From the NCBI GenBank assembly GCA_028225715.1, contig JAOIXS010000001.1, forward strand, positions 1 through 64,000: 64,000 nt of DNA, given 5' to 3'. This DNA is from Candidatus Pelagibacter sp. (GTDB lineage Bacteria > Pseudomonadota > Alphaproteobacteria > Pelagibacterales > Pelagibacteraceae). The stretch's first letter is position 1. Every line of letters starts with the position of its first letter. The notes beneath the pieces were generated by a model. The model was not told the origin of the DNA, ran no database searches, and saw only the letters and a program-made list of their open reading frames with translations. The position numbers and the translations under genes are program-made. Below, piece by piece: positions 29,476 through 38,994 of the stretch.

Positions 29476-30227
29476 TTACAAAAACAGTTTTTTCTTTTTT
29501 TAAGTTTAACTTTTCTAAAATTTAATTGTAATAAATCTAAGATAAAAATATATCCATCAAGACTCTTTCCAATACCAAGTATTTTCTTTAAAACTTCGTT
29601 TGCTTGTATAGTTCCAATTATACCAGCAACAGTACCAAGAATGCCTTCTGCCTCACAATTTAATAAATCATCTGAAATATCAGAGTCTTGAAAAAAACAT
29701 CTTAAACATGGGATTTTTTTATTCTTAAAATTAAAAGTAAATATATGACCGTCAAATTTACTTATAGCTCCTGTTACAAGTATTTTTTTAAATTTATAAC
29801 AAAAATCATTTAATAAAAATTTTGTGGAAAAATTATCAGAGCCATCAACTATATAATCATAATCTTTTATAATTTTATTAAAATTATTTTTATTCAGTCT
29901 TATTTTATGAATCTTAATTTTGATATTTGGGTTTATTTTTTTAATTTTAACTTTTGCTACTTGAACTTTAAATTTTCCTATATCACTAGTGTTATAAAGA
30001 CTTTGTCTGTGTAGATTGGATAAACTAACTTTATCATCATCAACTATTCCTATCGAACCAACCCCAGCTCTTGCAAGAAATTCGGTAACAGGAGACCCTA
30101 AACCACCCATTCCAACAATTAAAACCTTTGCAGATATAATTTTTTTTTGCCCTACAGTACCAATATCCTTTAGTATTATTTGTCTTGAATATCTGTCTAT
30201 TGATGCTTTTCTTAATTGGTTATTCAT
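29472..30227 (-). CDS. ThiF/MoeB/HesA-family adenylyltransferase
   Basis: 251 residues: E1-type nucleotide fold with VLIVGMGGLGSPVTEFLARAGVG, the Asp-containing DDKVSLSNLHRQSLY, and a zinc pair PCLRCFF plus the C-terminal KNCFCK (CxC where MoeB has CxxC). The family adenylates the C-terminal Gly-Gly of ThiS or MoaD-type carriers before sulfur transfer. No thiS, moaD or rhodanese gene is nearby, so the pathway cannot be assigned. It lies between dut and the SH3 gene with 4-bp overlaps at both ends. Confidence 0.85.
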   Translation of the reverse strand: MNNQLRKASIDRYSRQIILKDIGTVGQKKIISAKVLIVGMGGLGSPVTEFLARAGVGSIGIVDDDKVSLSNLHRQSLYNTSDIGKFKVQVAKVKIKKINPNIKIKIHKIRLNKNNFNKIIKDYDYIVDGSDNFSTKFLLNDFCYKFKKILVTGAISKFDGHIFTFNFKNKKIPCLRCFFQDSDISDDLLNCEAEGILGTVAGIIGTIQANEVLKKILGIGKSLDGYIFILDLLQLNFRKVKLKKRKNCFCK

Positions 30228-30661
30228 TTACCTGTTGAGCCAAATCCACCATCACCTCGTAATGTATCTGGCAAATTATCTGTTTCTTCAAGCTCCATCT
30301 TAATTACTGGCATTAAGATCATTTGTGCTATTCTATCTTTATTATTGACAAGGAAATCTTCTTTACCATGATTAAAAAGTATAACTTTAATTTCTCCTCT
30401 ATAATCACTATCAATTGTTCCCGGGGTATTTAAAACTGTAATACTCTTTTTAGCAGCCAAACCAGATCGAGGACGAATTTGCACTTCATAATCCTCTGAA
30501 AATGCCATTGAAAGCCCCGTAGGCACTAAATATGAGCTATTAGGAGCTATTCTAATAGGCTCTTCTATAAAAGCCATTAAATCCATACCTGAAGCACCAT
30601 CTGTTTTGTAAGCAGGTAATTCTACTTTAGGATTTAATTTTTTGATTAATATTTTAGCCAC
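30224..30661 (-). CDS. dut: dUTP diphosphatase
   Basis: 145 residues with all five dUTPase motifs in order: DGASGMDLMAF, RPRSGLAAK, NTPGTIDSDYRGEIKVILFN, DRIAQMIL and RGDGGFGSTGK. It hydrolyses dUTP to dUMP, preventing uracil incorporation. The coaBC-dut order is widespread in proteobacteria. It starts 6 bp after coaBC and overlaps the next gene by 4 bp. Confidence 0.97.
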   Translation of the reverse strand: MAKILIKKLNPKVELPAYKTDGASGMDLMAFIEEPIRIAPNSSYLVPTGLSMAFSEDYEVQIRPRSGLAAKKSITVLNTPGTIDSDYRGEIKVILFNHGKEDFLVNNKDRIAQMILMPVIKMELEETDNLPDTLRGDGGFGSTGK

Positions 30662-30667
30662 TGAATT

Positions 30668-31873
30668 TTAATTTAATTTTTTAATAACCCTATCTACTAT
30701 TTCATCAGAAATTTCAGATTTGCTTTTTATTGCAAGTGTTTCATCATTCATACTTTTATCTTTATAATAAATTGAAACTTCATTAAAACTAGAGTCAAAT
30801 CCAATTGTTTTGTTGGAAACATCATTTGCTATTATCCAGTCACAATTTTTTTCTTCTAATTTTTTTTTTGCATTTTCTTTCACATCATTAGTTTCTGCAG
30901 CAAATCCAATTACCAATTTTGGTCTAAGGGAATTATGTTTTGATACATAATTTAAAATATCAATATTTTTTTCTAGTTCTAAATGCAATTTTTCTTGCTT
31001 TTTTATTTTGTTATTATTTATTTCTTTAACTTTAAAGTCAGCAACAGCTGCTGAAAAAATTGCTACATCTGCTGGTAAATTATCTTGTGTAGCTTTCAAC
31101 ATCTCATCTGCAGTTTCTACTTTAATCAAATTTATATTGCTCCCTACCTCTAAATTTGTAGGTCCAGAAATTAAAGTGGTTTGAAAACCTTTTTTAGCTA
31201 ATGATTTTGCTAAGGCATATCCTTGTTTTCCAGAAGACTTGTTTGTTATAAACCTTACAGGATCAATATATTCATTAGTTGGTCCAGCCGTTACTAAGGC
31301 TTTTAATTTGTAATTTTTATTTAATTCACCAAAGTATGAATTGATTTCTTGAATAATATTATCCGGTTCAGTCATTTTCCCTTCACCAAATTCTCCACAG
31401 GCCATATCTCCAATTTCAGGACCAATAATCTTATAACCAAATGACTGTAATTTTTTAAGATTTTCTTTTGTTGATGGGTGTTCCCACATTCTAACATTCA
31501 TAGCTGGCGTTAAAAAAATATCTTTATCAGAAGCCAAAATTACAGTTGAAGCGAGATCTTCCGAGGATCCTGCGCTCAATTTAGAAATTGTATTAGCCGT
31601 AGCTGGAGCCACAACAATTAAGTCTGCCCATCTAGATAGTGAAATATGGTCCATTTCAGACTCATTTTCAGGACTAAATAAATCATCATAAACTTTTTCT
31701 TGAGATAGCGAGGCAACAGACAAAGGGGTTACGAATTCTTTAGCACTTTTGGTAAGAATAGTTTTAACTTTTGCGCCTAATTTTTTTAAAGATCTAATTA
31801 GCTCCAAACTTTTATAAGCAGATATGCCACCACATATTATTAAAAGTATTTTTCTTTCAGATATATTATTCAT
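30668..31873 (-). CDS. coaBC: Bifunctional phosphopantothenoylcysteine decarboxylase/phosphopantothenate-cysteine ligase
   Basis: 401 residues. The N-terminal flavoprotein half (CoaC, about 1-180) has ICGGISAYKSLEL, PAMNVRMWEH and the catalytic Cys in MACGEFGEGKM. The C-terminal CoaB half has VTAGPTNEYIDPVRFITNKSSGKQG and FSAAVADF. It performs two successive steps of coenzyme A synthesis. It is located between ubiB and dut in a minus-strand cluster. Confidence 0.97.
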   Translation of the reverse strand: MNNISERKILLIICGGISAYKSLELIRSLKKLGAKVKTILTKSAKEFVTPLSVASLSQEKVYDDLFSPENESEMDHISLSRWADLIVVAPATANTISKLSAGSSEDLASTVILASDKDIFLTPAMNVRMWEHPSTKENLKKLQSFGYKIIGPEIGDMACGEFGEGKMTEPDNIIQEINSYFGELNKNYKLKALVTAGPTNEYIDPVRFITNKSSGKQGYALAKSLAKKGFQTTLISGPTNLEVGSNINLIKVETADEMLKATQDNLPADVAIFSAAVADFKVKEINNNKIKKQEKLHLELEKNIDILNYVSKHNSLRPKLVIGFAAETNDVKENAKKKLEEKNCDWIIANDVSNKTIGFDSSFNEVSIYYKDKSMNDETLAIKSKSEISDEIVDRVIKKLN

Positions 31874-31881
31874 TGTGCGAA

Positions 31882-33462
31882 TTAAAATACTACTAGACCA
31901 ATAATTACAAGCAGTAATAATCCAACAATAGACTGATTTCTAAAGGCAGTCATTTCAGATCTCTTTTCATTTAAGGCGGTAAATGAATTTGAATTTTGTG
32001 GGATCTGCCCACTTGCTAAAAATGATAAAGCTTGATTGGCTTTATCCATAATCTCTGGAAAATCAGGTAATCTTTTAATTACTTCAGTGGTAGTCTTTAA
32101 ACTTTCGTTTAAGGTGTTAATTGGATCTTTTGTTTCTCTTAGCCAATTTTCTAAAACTGGTTTTGAAGTTTCCCATATGTTGGTATTAGGGTTAAGTTTT
32201 CTAGCAACACCCTCAACAACTACCATTGTTTTTTGTAACATTAATAATTGAGGTTGAGTCTGCATATTAAATTTTTCCGTAACTTCAAAAAGTTGTTTTA
32301 ATAATTTTCCCCCAGAAATATCTTTTACAGATTGGCCAAAGATTGGTTCACCAATTGATCTTAATGCTTGTGCTAAATCATTAACTGGTACATCCTTAGG
32401 AACTAGACCAGCCACCAAATGTACCTCAGCAACTTTTTTATAGTCTCTTTGAATAAATCCAAATAAAATTTCAGCTAAAAATCTTTTGCTTAGGTTATCC
32501 AATCTACCCATTATACCAAAATCTATAGGAACAATTTGTCCATTATTATCAATAAATATATTTCCTTGATGCATATCAGCATGAAAAAAACCATCTCTGA
32601 CAGCATGTCTTAAAAAATGCTGAATAACATCAGAGGCTATTCTCTTAGTGTCTATGTTTCTTTTTTGTAAATCTTCTGTTTCACGAATAGAAACACCGTC
32701 AACCCAATCAAGTGTCATCACATTTTCGCTTGTAAAATTCCAATAGATAGCAGGAACCCTAAAACCTGCATCATTCTTTGTATTTTCTGCATATTCATTT
32801 GCAGCCGCTGCCTCAAATCTTAAATCCATTTCTAAATTAGTTATCTCTTTAAGAAGAAAAACAACTTCTACTAATTTTAATCTTTTTGTTTTTTTTATAA
32901 ATGACTCAACCATAAAAGCAAAAAGCATCAAGGCATCAATCTCTTCATTAAATACTTTTTTAATATCTGGTCTCAAAATTTTAATAGCAACATCTTTTAT
33001 GGTTCCATTGTCATTTATTTTTGCTTTATGAACCTGTGCTATTGAAGCAGCTGCAACTGGTTCACTTAAATCAATGATTGAGTTGAAGGTATCATCTCCT
33101 AAGTCTTTTCTAATTATTGCTTTTGCTTCAGTCAAACTAAAAGCGGGCAATCTATCTTGTAAGCCCTCTAATTGTTTTGCTAAATCATCTCCAATAATAT
33201 CAGGTCTAGTAACTAAAAATTGTCCTAACTTAATAAATGTAGTTCCCATTGATTGTAGGGATTTAGATAGTTTTGCTCCTTCATTTTCGTTTACATCTGT
33301 TCTATTAGGGGCCGAAAAAGAAAATGAAAGTATTTGAAAGAGAATCTTTATTGCTAAAGGTGGTCTTTTAAACTTAGAAAGAATAGCTAATATGTCAGAA
33401 CGAGCTAATTTTCTTCCCAATTTAAATAAAATAAATATTTTTTTTAACATTAGATTTTCCAA
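31882..33462 (-). CDS. ubiB: UbiB, ABC1/ADCK-type atypical kinase for ubiquinone synthesis
   Basis: 526 residues with the ABC1 signature KLGQFLVTRPDIIG (KxGQ), the alanine-rich loop EPVAAASIAQVHKA, DGFFHADMHQGNIFI and VPIDFGIMGRL. A C-terminal hydrophobic anchor is present (SIVGLLLLVIIGLVVF). UbiB supports ubiquinone biosynthesis at the membrane. The start (33462, or ATG 33450) overlaps the end of ubiE; ubiE-ubiB-coaBC is a typical alphaproteobacterial order. Confidence 0.96.
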   Translation of the reverse strand: MENLMLKKIFILFKLGRKLARSDILAILSKFKRPPLAIKILFQILSFSFSAPNRTDVNENEGAKLSKSLQSMGTTFIKLGQFLVTRPDIIGDDLAKQLEGLQDRLPAFSLTEAKAIIRKDLGDDTFNSIIDLSEPVAAASIAQVHKAKINDNGTIKDVAIKILRPDIKKVFNEEIDALMLFAFMVESFIKKTKRLKLVEVVFLLKEITNLEMDLRFEAAAANEYAENTKNDAGFRVPAIYWNFTSENVMTLDWVDGVSIRETEDLQKRNIDTKRIASDVIQHFLRHAVRDGFFHADMHQGNIFIDNNGQIVPIDFGIMGRLDNLSKRFLAEILFGFIQRDYKKVAEVHLVAGLVPKDVPVNDLAQALRSIGEPIFGQSVKDISGGKLLKQLFEVTEKFNMQTQPQLLMLQKTMVVVEGVARKLNPNTNIWETSKPVLENWLRETKDPINTLNESLKTTTEVIKRLPDFPEIMDKANQALSFLASGQIPQNSNSFTALNEKRSEMTAFRNQSIVGLLLLVIIGLVVF

Positions 33463-34154
33463 CCTGAATGTATAGCTACAATTCCACCTGATAAATTCCT
33501 ATAACTACAGTTAACAAATTTATTTTTATTCATTAAATCTATTAATTCTTCTTGATTAATAAATTCTTCAATGCTTTTTATTAGATATTCGTAAGGTTCT
33601 TTTTGTCCAACAATGGCTTTACCAACTAAAGGAATAAGTTTTGAATAATTTTTATATATAAAGTCCAAATTAGAGTTTTGAATTTTAGAAAATTCTAAAC
33701 ATAAATAACGACCTCCTGGTTTTAAAACTCTATAAGCTTCTGTTAAAGCTTTGTTCAGATCTTTAGTATTTCGCAGCCCAAAACTAATTGTGTAATAATC
33801 ACAAGAATTATCTTTAATGGGCAATTTTTCAGCTGGAGCTATTATCCAATTGATATTTTTATAAGTACTTAACTTTTCTTTGCCTTTACCAATCATTCCT
33901 TTATTTGGATCGACACAAAATATTTCGCCATTTTTACTAGTTGCATCTAAAAAAAGCTTACCAAGATCACCAGTACCACAGGCAACATCAATTAAGATTT
34001 TATTATTTGAAGGGTTCATCCAACTTAATAGATCTTTTTTCCAAACCCTATGAACTCCTAATGACATAAAGTCATTCATCAAATCGTACTTGTCATAGAC
34101 ATTATCAAAGACACTTTGAACAAGACCTTTTTTATTTTGGAGATATTGTTGCAT
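33450..34154 (-). CDS. ubiE: UbiE C-methyltransferase (ubiquinone/menaquinone)
   Basis: 234 residues: VQSVFDNVYDKYDLMNDFMSLGVHRVWKK at the start (split motif of the family), SAM site LIDVACGTGDLGKLF, SFGLRNTKDLNKAL and ending GGIVAIHSGWK. It methylates the benzoquinol ring in ubiquinone synthesis. First gene of the minus-strand cluster, divergent from mutM with a 35-bp spacer. Confidence 0.97.
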   Translation of the reverse strand: MQQYLQNKKGLVQSVFDNVYDKYDLMNDFMSLGVHRVWKKDLLSWMNPSNNKILIDVACGTGDLGKLFLDATSKNGEIFCVDPNKGMIGKGKEKLSTYKNINWIIAPAEKLPIKDNSCDYYTISFGLRNTKDLNKALTEAYRVLKPGGRYLCLEFSKIQNSNLDFIYKNYSKLIPLVGKAIVGQKEPYEYLIKSIEEFINQEELIDLMNKNKFVNCSYRNLSGGIVAIHSGWKI

Positions 34155-34189
34155 ATTAAATTTATTATTTATTGATAATATAGTCTCAA

Positions 34190-35053
34190 ATGCCAGAATT
34201 ACCAGAAGTAGAAATAGTTAAACAATCGTTATCTAAAAAAATAGAGCGTAAAAAAATCAAAAAAATAATAATTACGAATAGAAACTTAAGGTTTAAAATT
34301 CCTATAAAATTTGAAGAATTATTAAAAAATAAAATTATTAAAAAAGTAACTAGATTTTCAAAGTATTTGATCTTGAATTTTTATGATGAATCTTTTTGTT
34401 TAATTCATTTAGGGATGTCTGGAACTGTGCATTTAATAAAAAAAAATAACATTAGTAAGTTTACCAATACTAGTTTTTATAACTCACCAAGCCTCCCAAA
34501 AAAACATAACCATGTTGAAATTCATTTTGAGGATTTAAAAGTTATATACAATGATCCTAGAAGATTTGGTTTTTTTAAATTTATAGAGAACAAGAAGGAA
34601 CTTGAAAAAAGATTTAGTCACTTAGGACCAGAACCTTTTTTTAAAAATTTTAACTTAGAATATTTAATTGGTTATTTCACAAATAAAAAGAAAGACATAA
34701 AAAGTTTCTTATTAGATCAAAAATTTGTATCAGGAATTGGAAATATTTATGCTAGTGAAATTTTATTTTTGTGCAAAATTAATCCAACGATCTACGCATC
34801 AAAGTTAACCAAGCAAGATTGCAAAAAAATTATTACTTATTCAAAAAGTATACTTAATAGGGCTATTAAAAAAGGAGGGTCAAGTATTCGAGATTTTAAA
34901 AACATCACAGGAAAAAGTGGAAACTTCCAAAAAGAATTTAGAGTTTACCAAAGAGAAGACCTAAGCTGCCTCAGGACTAAATGTAATGGGAAAATTCAGA
35001 AAATATTTATATCTAATAGATCAACTTTCTTTTGTAATACTTGCCAAAAATAG
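34190..35053 (+). CDS. mutM: Formamidopyrimidine-DNA glycosylase (Fpg/MutM)
   Basis: 287 residues starting PELPEVEIVKQSL, where Pro2 is the catalytic amine and Glu3 essential. The H2TH region is in QKFVSGIGNIYASEILFLCKI, and a C-terminal zinc finger has CLRTKCNGK...FFCNTCQK. It removes 8-oxoguanine and nicks the abasic site. The ubiE/mutM divergence followed by rpsT and dnaA is a conserved alphaproteobacterial neighbourhood. Confidence 0.97.
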   Translation: MPELPEVEIVKQSLSKKIERKKIKKIIITNRNLRFKIPIKFEELLKNKIIKKVTRFSKYLILNFYDESFCLIHLGMSGTVHLIKKNNISKFTNTSFYNSPSLPKKHNHVEIHFEDLKVIYNDPRRFGFFKFIENKKELEKRFSHLGPEPFFKNFNLEYLIGYFTNKKKDIKSFLLDQKFVSGIGNIYASEILFLCKINPTIYASKLTKQDCKKIITYSKSILNRAIKKGGSSIRDFKNITGKSGNFQKEFRVYQREDLSCLRTKCNGKIQKIFISNRSTFFCNTCQK

Positions 35054-35103
35054 GGAATTATTCTATTGACCAGTATAAATTCTCAAGCTATACCACTGCG
35101 CTT

Positions 35104-35364
35104 ATGGCAAACACAAAATCCGCAATTAAAAGAATTAGAAAAATTGCTACGCAAACACTGGTTAATAAGGCTCGCAAGAGTAAGTATAGAAATGCTATAA
35201 AAAAAATGAATCTACTTCTAGTAGAAAAGAAAAAAGATGAAGCTCTAAAATTCTTGCCAAAGTTGAACTCTGAATTAATGAAAGTTGCAAAAACCGGAAT
35301 TATAAAGAAAGCAAATGCCTCAAGAAACATTTCAAGAATAACAAAGAAAATTTCAGCTTTATAA
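35104..35364 (+). CDS. rpsT: 30S ribosomal protein S20
   Basis: 86 residues beginning MANTKSAIKRIRKIATQTLV, the normal S20 start; a longer frame overlapping mutM is rejected. It is highly basic with the ending IIKKANASRNISRITKKIS. S20 binds the 5' domain of 16S rRNA. The gene is followed by the 405-bp gap before dnaA. Confidence 0.95.
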   Translation: MANTKSAIKRIRKIATQTLVNKARKSKYRNAIKKMNLLLVEKKKDEALKFLPKLNSELMKVAKTGIIKKANASRNISRITKKISAL

Positions 35365-35769
35365 TTAATTATATACGGCGATTTTAAATTTCAACTAATA
35401 GTATTCACATCATATAAGAAATCTTATTTCTAGATTAACCATATATAGATTTAGTAAAATAATACGAAACATAATTTATAAATCTTACACTCATAGATTT
35501 TAAATTTGTAAAACTTAATCGTTCGATCAAATAACATTTTGGCAAAATAATTTCTAAGATAAAAAACAGACCACTTCTTGATTGCAATATTATATCAGCA
35601 TTAGAAAGAATATTCCCGTTAGAAATGAATCACCTATAGATTTTATTTATTTTTATTTTTACTAAATTATTTATTGCAATTATAGATTTTATTTATTTTT
35701 GCTTTTATAAAATTATTTATTGCAAAAAAATTATTTTGCTTCTAACTGACTTTATTCCTACAAATTTTT
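35365..35769. other. 405-bp AT-rich non-coding gap before dnaA, candidate replication origin
   Basis: No gene is visible in this stretch, which is by far the longest true gap of the window. It holds a 45-bp near-exact direct repeat (35635-35725), a small palindrome AGAAAT-CTT-ATTTCT at 35417-35431, repeated ATAGATTTT/ATAGATTTA words, and one DnaA-box-like GTATTCACA near 35401-35409 (one mismatch to TTATTCACA). Lying directly upstream of dnaA-dnaN it could be oriC, or it could be a long dnaA leader. No cluster of good DnaA boxes was found, so the assignment stays tentative. Confidence 0.4.
35635..35725 (+). repeat. 45-bp tandem direct repeat upstream of dnaA
   Basis: Copy 1 at 35635-35679 and copy 2 at 35681-35725, separated by one base, agree at 41 of 45 positions. 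Each begins TATAGATTTTATTTATTTTT and ends AAATTATTTATTGCAA. The differences cluster in the middle. The content is nearly all A/T, suitable for an easily melted element. It ends 44 bp before the dnaA start. Confidence 0.85.
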
Positions 35770-37182
35770 ATGACAAGTAACAACCCAACACAAAGTACCA
35801 AAGATGTATCTTCTGAAGCTCTAGATTGGGTTGTAATTCAAAAGGATATGAAAAATAAGCTAGGTAGCGATATATATGAAAGCTGGCTTAGAAAGATAGA
35901 CTTTGTTGAAGAGATGAATAGTTATGTCTTACTTTCAGTTTCTACTAGATTTATCCGAGACTGGATTACTTCAAGATATTTAGATCAAATTTTGCAAATA
36001 GTAAAAACTTATAAGAAAGATTTAACAAGAATAGAGTTTAAGATTATTGAAAAAAATTCTGAAAATGAAATAGAAAATAATATTACTAAAAATGAAAATA
36101 ATGAAAACGTATCCTTTATTAAAGATACATACTTGCAATACAACAGAATAGACCCAAATAAAAGATTTAATAATTTTATAACAGGAACAAGTAATAAGCT
36201 TGCCTATGAAGCATCCATGAAAGTTTCAGAAAATATTTCTCATTATAATCCGCTTTATATTTATGGGGGAGTTGGAATGGGAAAAACACATTTATTAAAT
36301 TCAATTGGTCTTTCATTAAAAGAAAAAAACAAAGTTATGTTTATTTCTGCTGAGAGATTTATGTATCAGTTTGTAAAATCAATTAAATCTAATGATATGG
36401 TAAAGTTTAAAGAGTATTTTAGAAATACCGACATATTATTGATAGATGATATTCAATTTATGAATGGTAAAGAAGCAATGCAAGAAGAGTTTTTTCATAC
36501 GTTTAATGCTCTATTAGATAAAGGCTCACAAGTGATAATCTCTGCCGACAGAGCTCCAAACAAATTATCAAGAATCCAAGATAGAATTAAATCAAGATTT
36601 GCTGGAGGCCTTGTTGTTGATATACAAAAACCAGACTATGAACTTAGAAGTAAAATTGTTAAACAAAAAACAGAGGAACTAAACATTTTTTATTCAAATC
36701 AAGTAAATATTTCAGAAGAAATACAAAAATTTATAAGCACAGAAATAACCACAAGTATTAGAGAGCTAGTAGGAGCAATCAATAGAGTTGTTTCTTTTTC
36801 AAGAATTTACAACAAAGTTCCAAATTTATCAGAAGTGAAAGTAGTTCTAAAAGATTTATTAAATATTGGAGAAAATAAGGTAACAATAGATTTAATACAA
36901 TCGACCGTATGTAAATTCTTTAAAATTAGTAAAAGTGAGATGCTTTCTTCAAGAAGATCTAGATATCTTGTAAGACCAAGACAAACAGCAATATATCTAA
37001 CAAAAATTTTGACATCCAAGTCATTGCCTGAGATTGGAAGAGAATTTTCTAATAGAGATCATACAACAATCATTCATTCGGTTAAAACCATTGAAAAATT
37101 GAAGGAAAAAGATCCAGAAATGACAAACAATATTAATAATCTAAAAAATCAGATATTGTATAATAAAGAAAATGAAATTTAA
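35770..37182 (+). CDS. dnaA: Chromosomal replication initiator protein DnaA
   Basis: 470 residues: N-terminal domain I (WVVIQKDMKNKLGSDIYESW), an Asn/Glu-rich linker near 95-115, AAA+ ATPase with YGGVGMGKTHLLNSIG and LLIDDIQF, and the C-terminal DnaA-box-binding helix-turn-helix with EFSNRDHTTIIHSVKTIEKL. It binds and opens the origin. Adjacent dnaN overlaps its last 11 bp, so the two proteins are co-translated. Confidence 0.98.
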   Translation: MTSNNPTQSTKDVSSEALDWVVIQKDMKNKLGSDIYESWLRKIDFVEEMNSYVLLSVSTRFIRDWITSRYLDQILQIVKTYKKDLTRIEFKIIEKNSENEIENNITKNENNENVSFIKDTYLQYNRIDPNKRFNNFITGTSNKLAYEASMKVSENISHYNPLYIYGGVGMGKTHLLNSIGLSLKEKNKVMFISAERFMYQFVKSIKSNDMVKFKEYFRNTDILLIDDIQFMNGKEAMQEEFFHTFNALLDKGSQVIISADRAPNKLSRIQDRIKSRFAGGLVVDIQKPDYELRSKIVKQKTEELNIFYSNQVNISEEIQKFISTEITTSIRELVGAINRVVSFSRIYNKVPNLSEVKVVLKDLLNIGENKVTIDLIQSTVCKFFKISKSEMLSSRRSRYLVRPRQTAIYLTKILTSKSLPEIGREFSNRDHTTIIHSVKTIEKLKEKDPEMTNNINNLKNQILYNKENEI

Positions 37183-38284
37183 CGTTAATCAACAAGATCT
37201 GCAACAAGCACTTAATTATTGCCAAGGCGTAATTGAAAAAAGAAGCACACTTCCTATTCTGTCAAATGTTTTGTTAAATGCTAGCAATTCAAATCTAACA
37301 ATTACTGCAACAGATTTAGATTTAATATTTATTCATCAAATTAACAATGTTGAAGTTATAGAAGAAGGAAACACGACAACTACGTCATCTATCATGTATG
37401 ACATTATAAGAAAATTTTCATCAGGAAAAAAAATTAATTTATCTTTGACGGACGTTAGCAAACTTCAAGTTGAGTCTGAAAAATCTGTTTTCAATCTAAA
37501 TTGTATTAGTGCATCTGAGTTTCCACTAACAGACGAAAACTTTAATCAAAATGAATTTTCTATAAAATCAAAACAATTATTAAAATTATTAAATAAATGT
37601 AAATTTTCAGTTTCTAATGATGAAACTAGACACTATTTAAGTGGAATTTTTTTTCATCAAACACAAATTGAAGATAAAAATTTTTTAACAGCAGCAGCTA
37701 CAGACAGTCATAGAATGTCTATTTCAAAAATAAGATTAGATGAGCAAGTAGATTTTGAACCAATAATACTTCCTAAAAAAACAATTTTTCAATTATGTTC
37801 GTTGCTAGAAAGTTATGATGGTGATGTTAAAATTTCAAATATTAAATCTAAAATAAAATTTGAATTAAATAATAGTATATTGATATCTAAGTTAATCGAC
37901 GGAAAATTTCCTAATTATATTCAGGTAATACCTAAGAACAATCAAAAGAAGCTAGAAATAGATTTAAAATTATTTTTAGACTCAGTTGATCGAGTTGCGT
38001 CAGTTTCATTAGATAAAAAAGATGGAGTTAAATTTAATTTGTCGAAAGACGTTTTAAACTTATCAGTTAACAACACAAATAGTGGTGATGGAAAAGAAAG
38101 TTTAAACGTAAAGTTTGATCATGATCTAGAGATAAGTTTTAATTCTAGATATTTAATTGATGTAGCATCACAACTTGATGGAGATAAGATTGAAATTTTT
38201 TTCAATGACACAGGGTCTCCGGCATTAATTAAAGATCCGGGCGATTTTGACAGTATATTTGTTGTAATGCCTATGAAAGGCTAA
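37172..38284 (+). CDS. dnaN: DNA polymerase III beta subunit (sliding clamp)
   Basis: 370 residues, three clamp domains: MKFNVNQQDLQQALNYCQGV at the start, LPILSNVLL, FLTAAATDSHRMS and the C-terminal VVMPMKG (family end VMPMRL). It forms the ring that tethers polymerase to DNA. The start lies inside the end of dnaA. recF, often third in this operon, is not next; plsC converges instead with a 4-bp overlap. Confidence 0.97.
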   Translation: MKFNVNQQDLQQALNYCQGVIEKRSTLPILSNVLLNASNSNLTITATDLDLIFIHQINNVEVIEEGNTTTTSSIMYDIIRKFSSGKKINLSLTDVSKLQVESEKSVFNLNCISASEFPLTDENFNQNEFSIKSKQLLKLLNKCKFSVSNDETRHYLSGIFFHQTQIEDKNFLTAAATDSHRMSISKIRLDEQVDFEPIILPKKTIFQLCSLLESYDGDVKISNIKSKIKFELNNSILISKLIDGKFPNYIQVIPKNNQKKLEIDLKLFLDSVDRVASVSLDKKDGVKFNLSKDVLNLSVNNTNSGDGKESLNVKFDHDLEISFNSRYLIDVASQLDGDKIEIFFNDTGSPALIKDPGDFDSIFVVMPMKG

Positions 38285-38991
38285 TTCAAAGTATCAAGTT
38301 CAGTATAAATAGTATTTTCTAATACCTTTGTAAAAATTTCCTTGCTTAGTCCAGGTTCAATAGGTTTTAAAATTGAAACTGTCAGAGTGGTGTTAATTTT
38401 TTTTTCACCATATTTTGGCCAAGTATTCCCAGAATTGATTGCAATTGGCTGACATGAAATATTTAATTCTTCATAAATTCTACCAGATCCTTTTTTAAAA
38501 GGAGTTCTATCTTCTGGAGATAGTCTTGTTCCTTGTGGAAAAATTATTAATGGTCTTTCTGATGAACTTACTTGTTTAGAAATATCATCAAAAAAACTTA
38601 AGTTTTCTTTAGAAATTTTGTTTCTTTTAATCGATATTGATCCTATTTTTTTCAAATACCAGCCAAATATGGGAATCATTAGCAATTCTTTTTTTAAAAT
38701 AAAAACAGGAGAATTAAAGATAGTTTGTAAAAAAAAAGTTTCAAACATTGATTGGTGTGAAGCAGCTATAAAAAATTTTTTCCCATTAATTATATTTTTT
38801 TTGCCTTTAATGATTATCTTGGTTGATAAGAATATCTTTAAACATAAAGATGTCCAAAAGCCCATAATTTTTCCACCAAATAAAACTATTTTGCTCGGTA
38901 GTAAAATTGCTGGTAAGAAGATTAGGGAAATAAAAACTATTCCTGAAAAAAAAAATAATGAAAATAAAAAATTTCTTATCATGTTAATCAA
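38281..38991 (-). CDS. plsC: 1-acyl-sn-glycerol-3-phosphate acyltransferase
   Basis: 236 residues with an N-terminal membrane segment. The acyltransferase box is AASHQSMFETF (HX4E in place of HX4D, as in some alphaproteobacterial members) and the phosphate-binding motif is FPQGTRLSPEDRTPFKKG. It acylates lysophosphatidic acid to phosphatidic acid. It follows lysA by 3 bp on the minus strand and converges with dnaN. Confidence 0.9.
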   Translation of the reverse strand: MINMIRNFLFSLFFFSGIVFISLIFLPAILLPSKIVLFGGKIMGFWTSLCLKIFLSTKIIIKGKKNIINGKKFFIAASHQSMFETFFLQTIFNSPVFILKKELLMIPIFGWYLKKIGSISIKRNKISKENLSFFDDISKQVSSSERPLIIFPQGTRLSPEDRTPFKKGSGRIYEELNISCQPIAINSGNTWPKYGEKKINTTLTVSILKPIEPGLSKEIFTKVLENTIYTELDTLN

Positions 38992-38994
38992 AAA

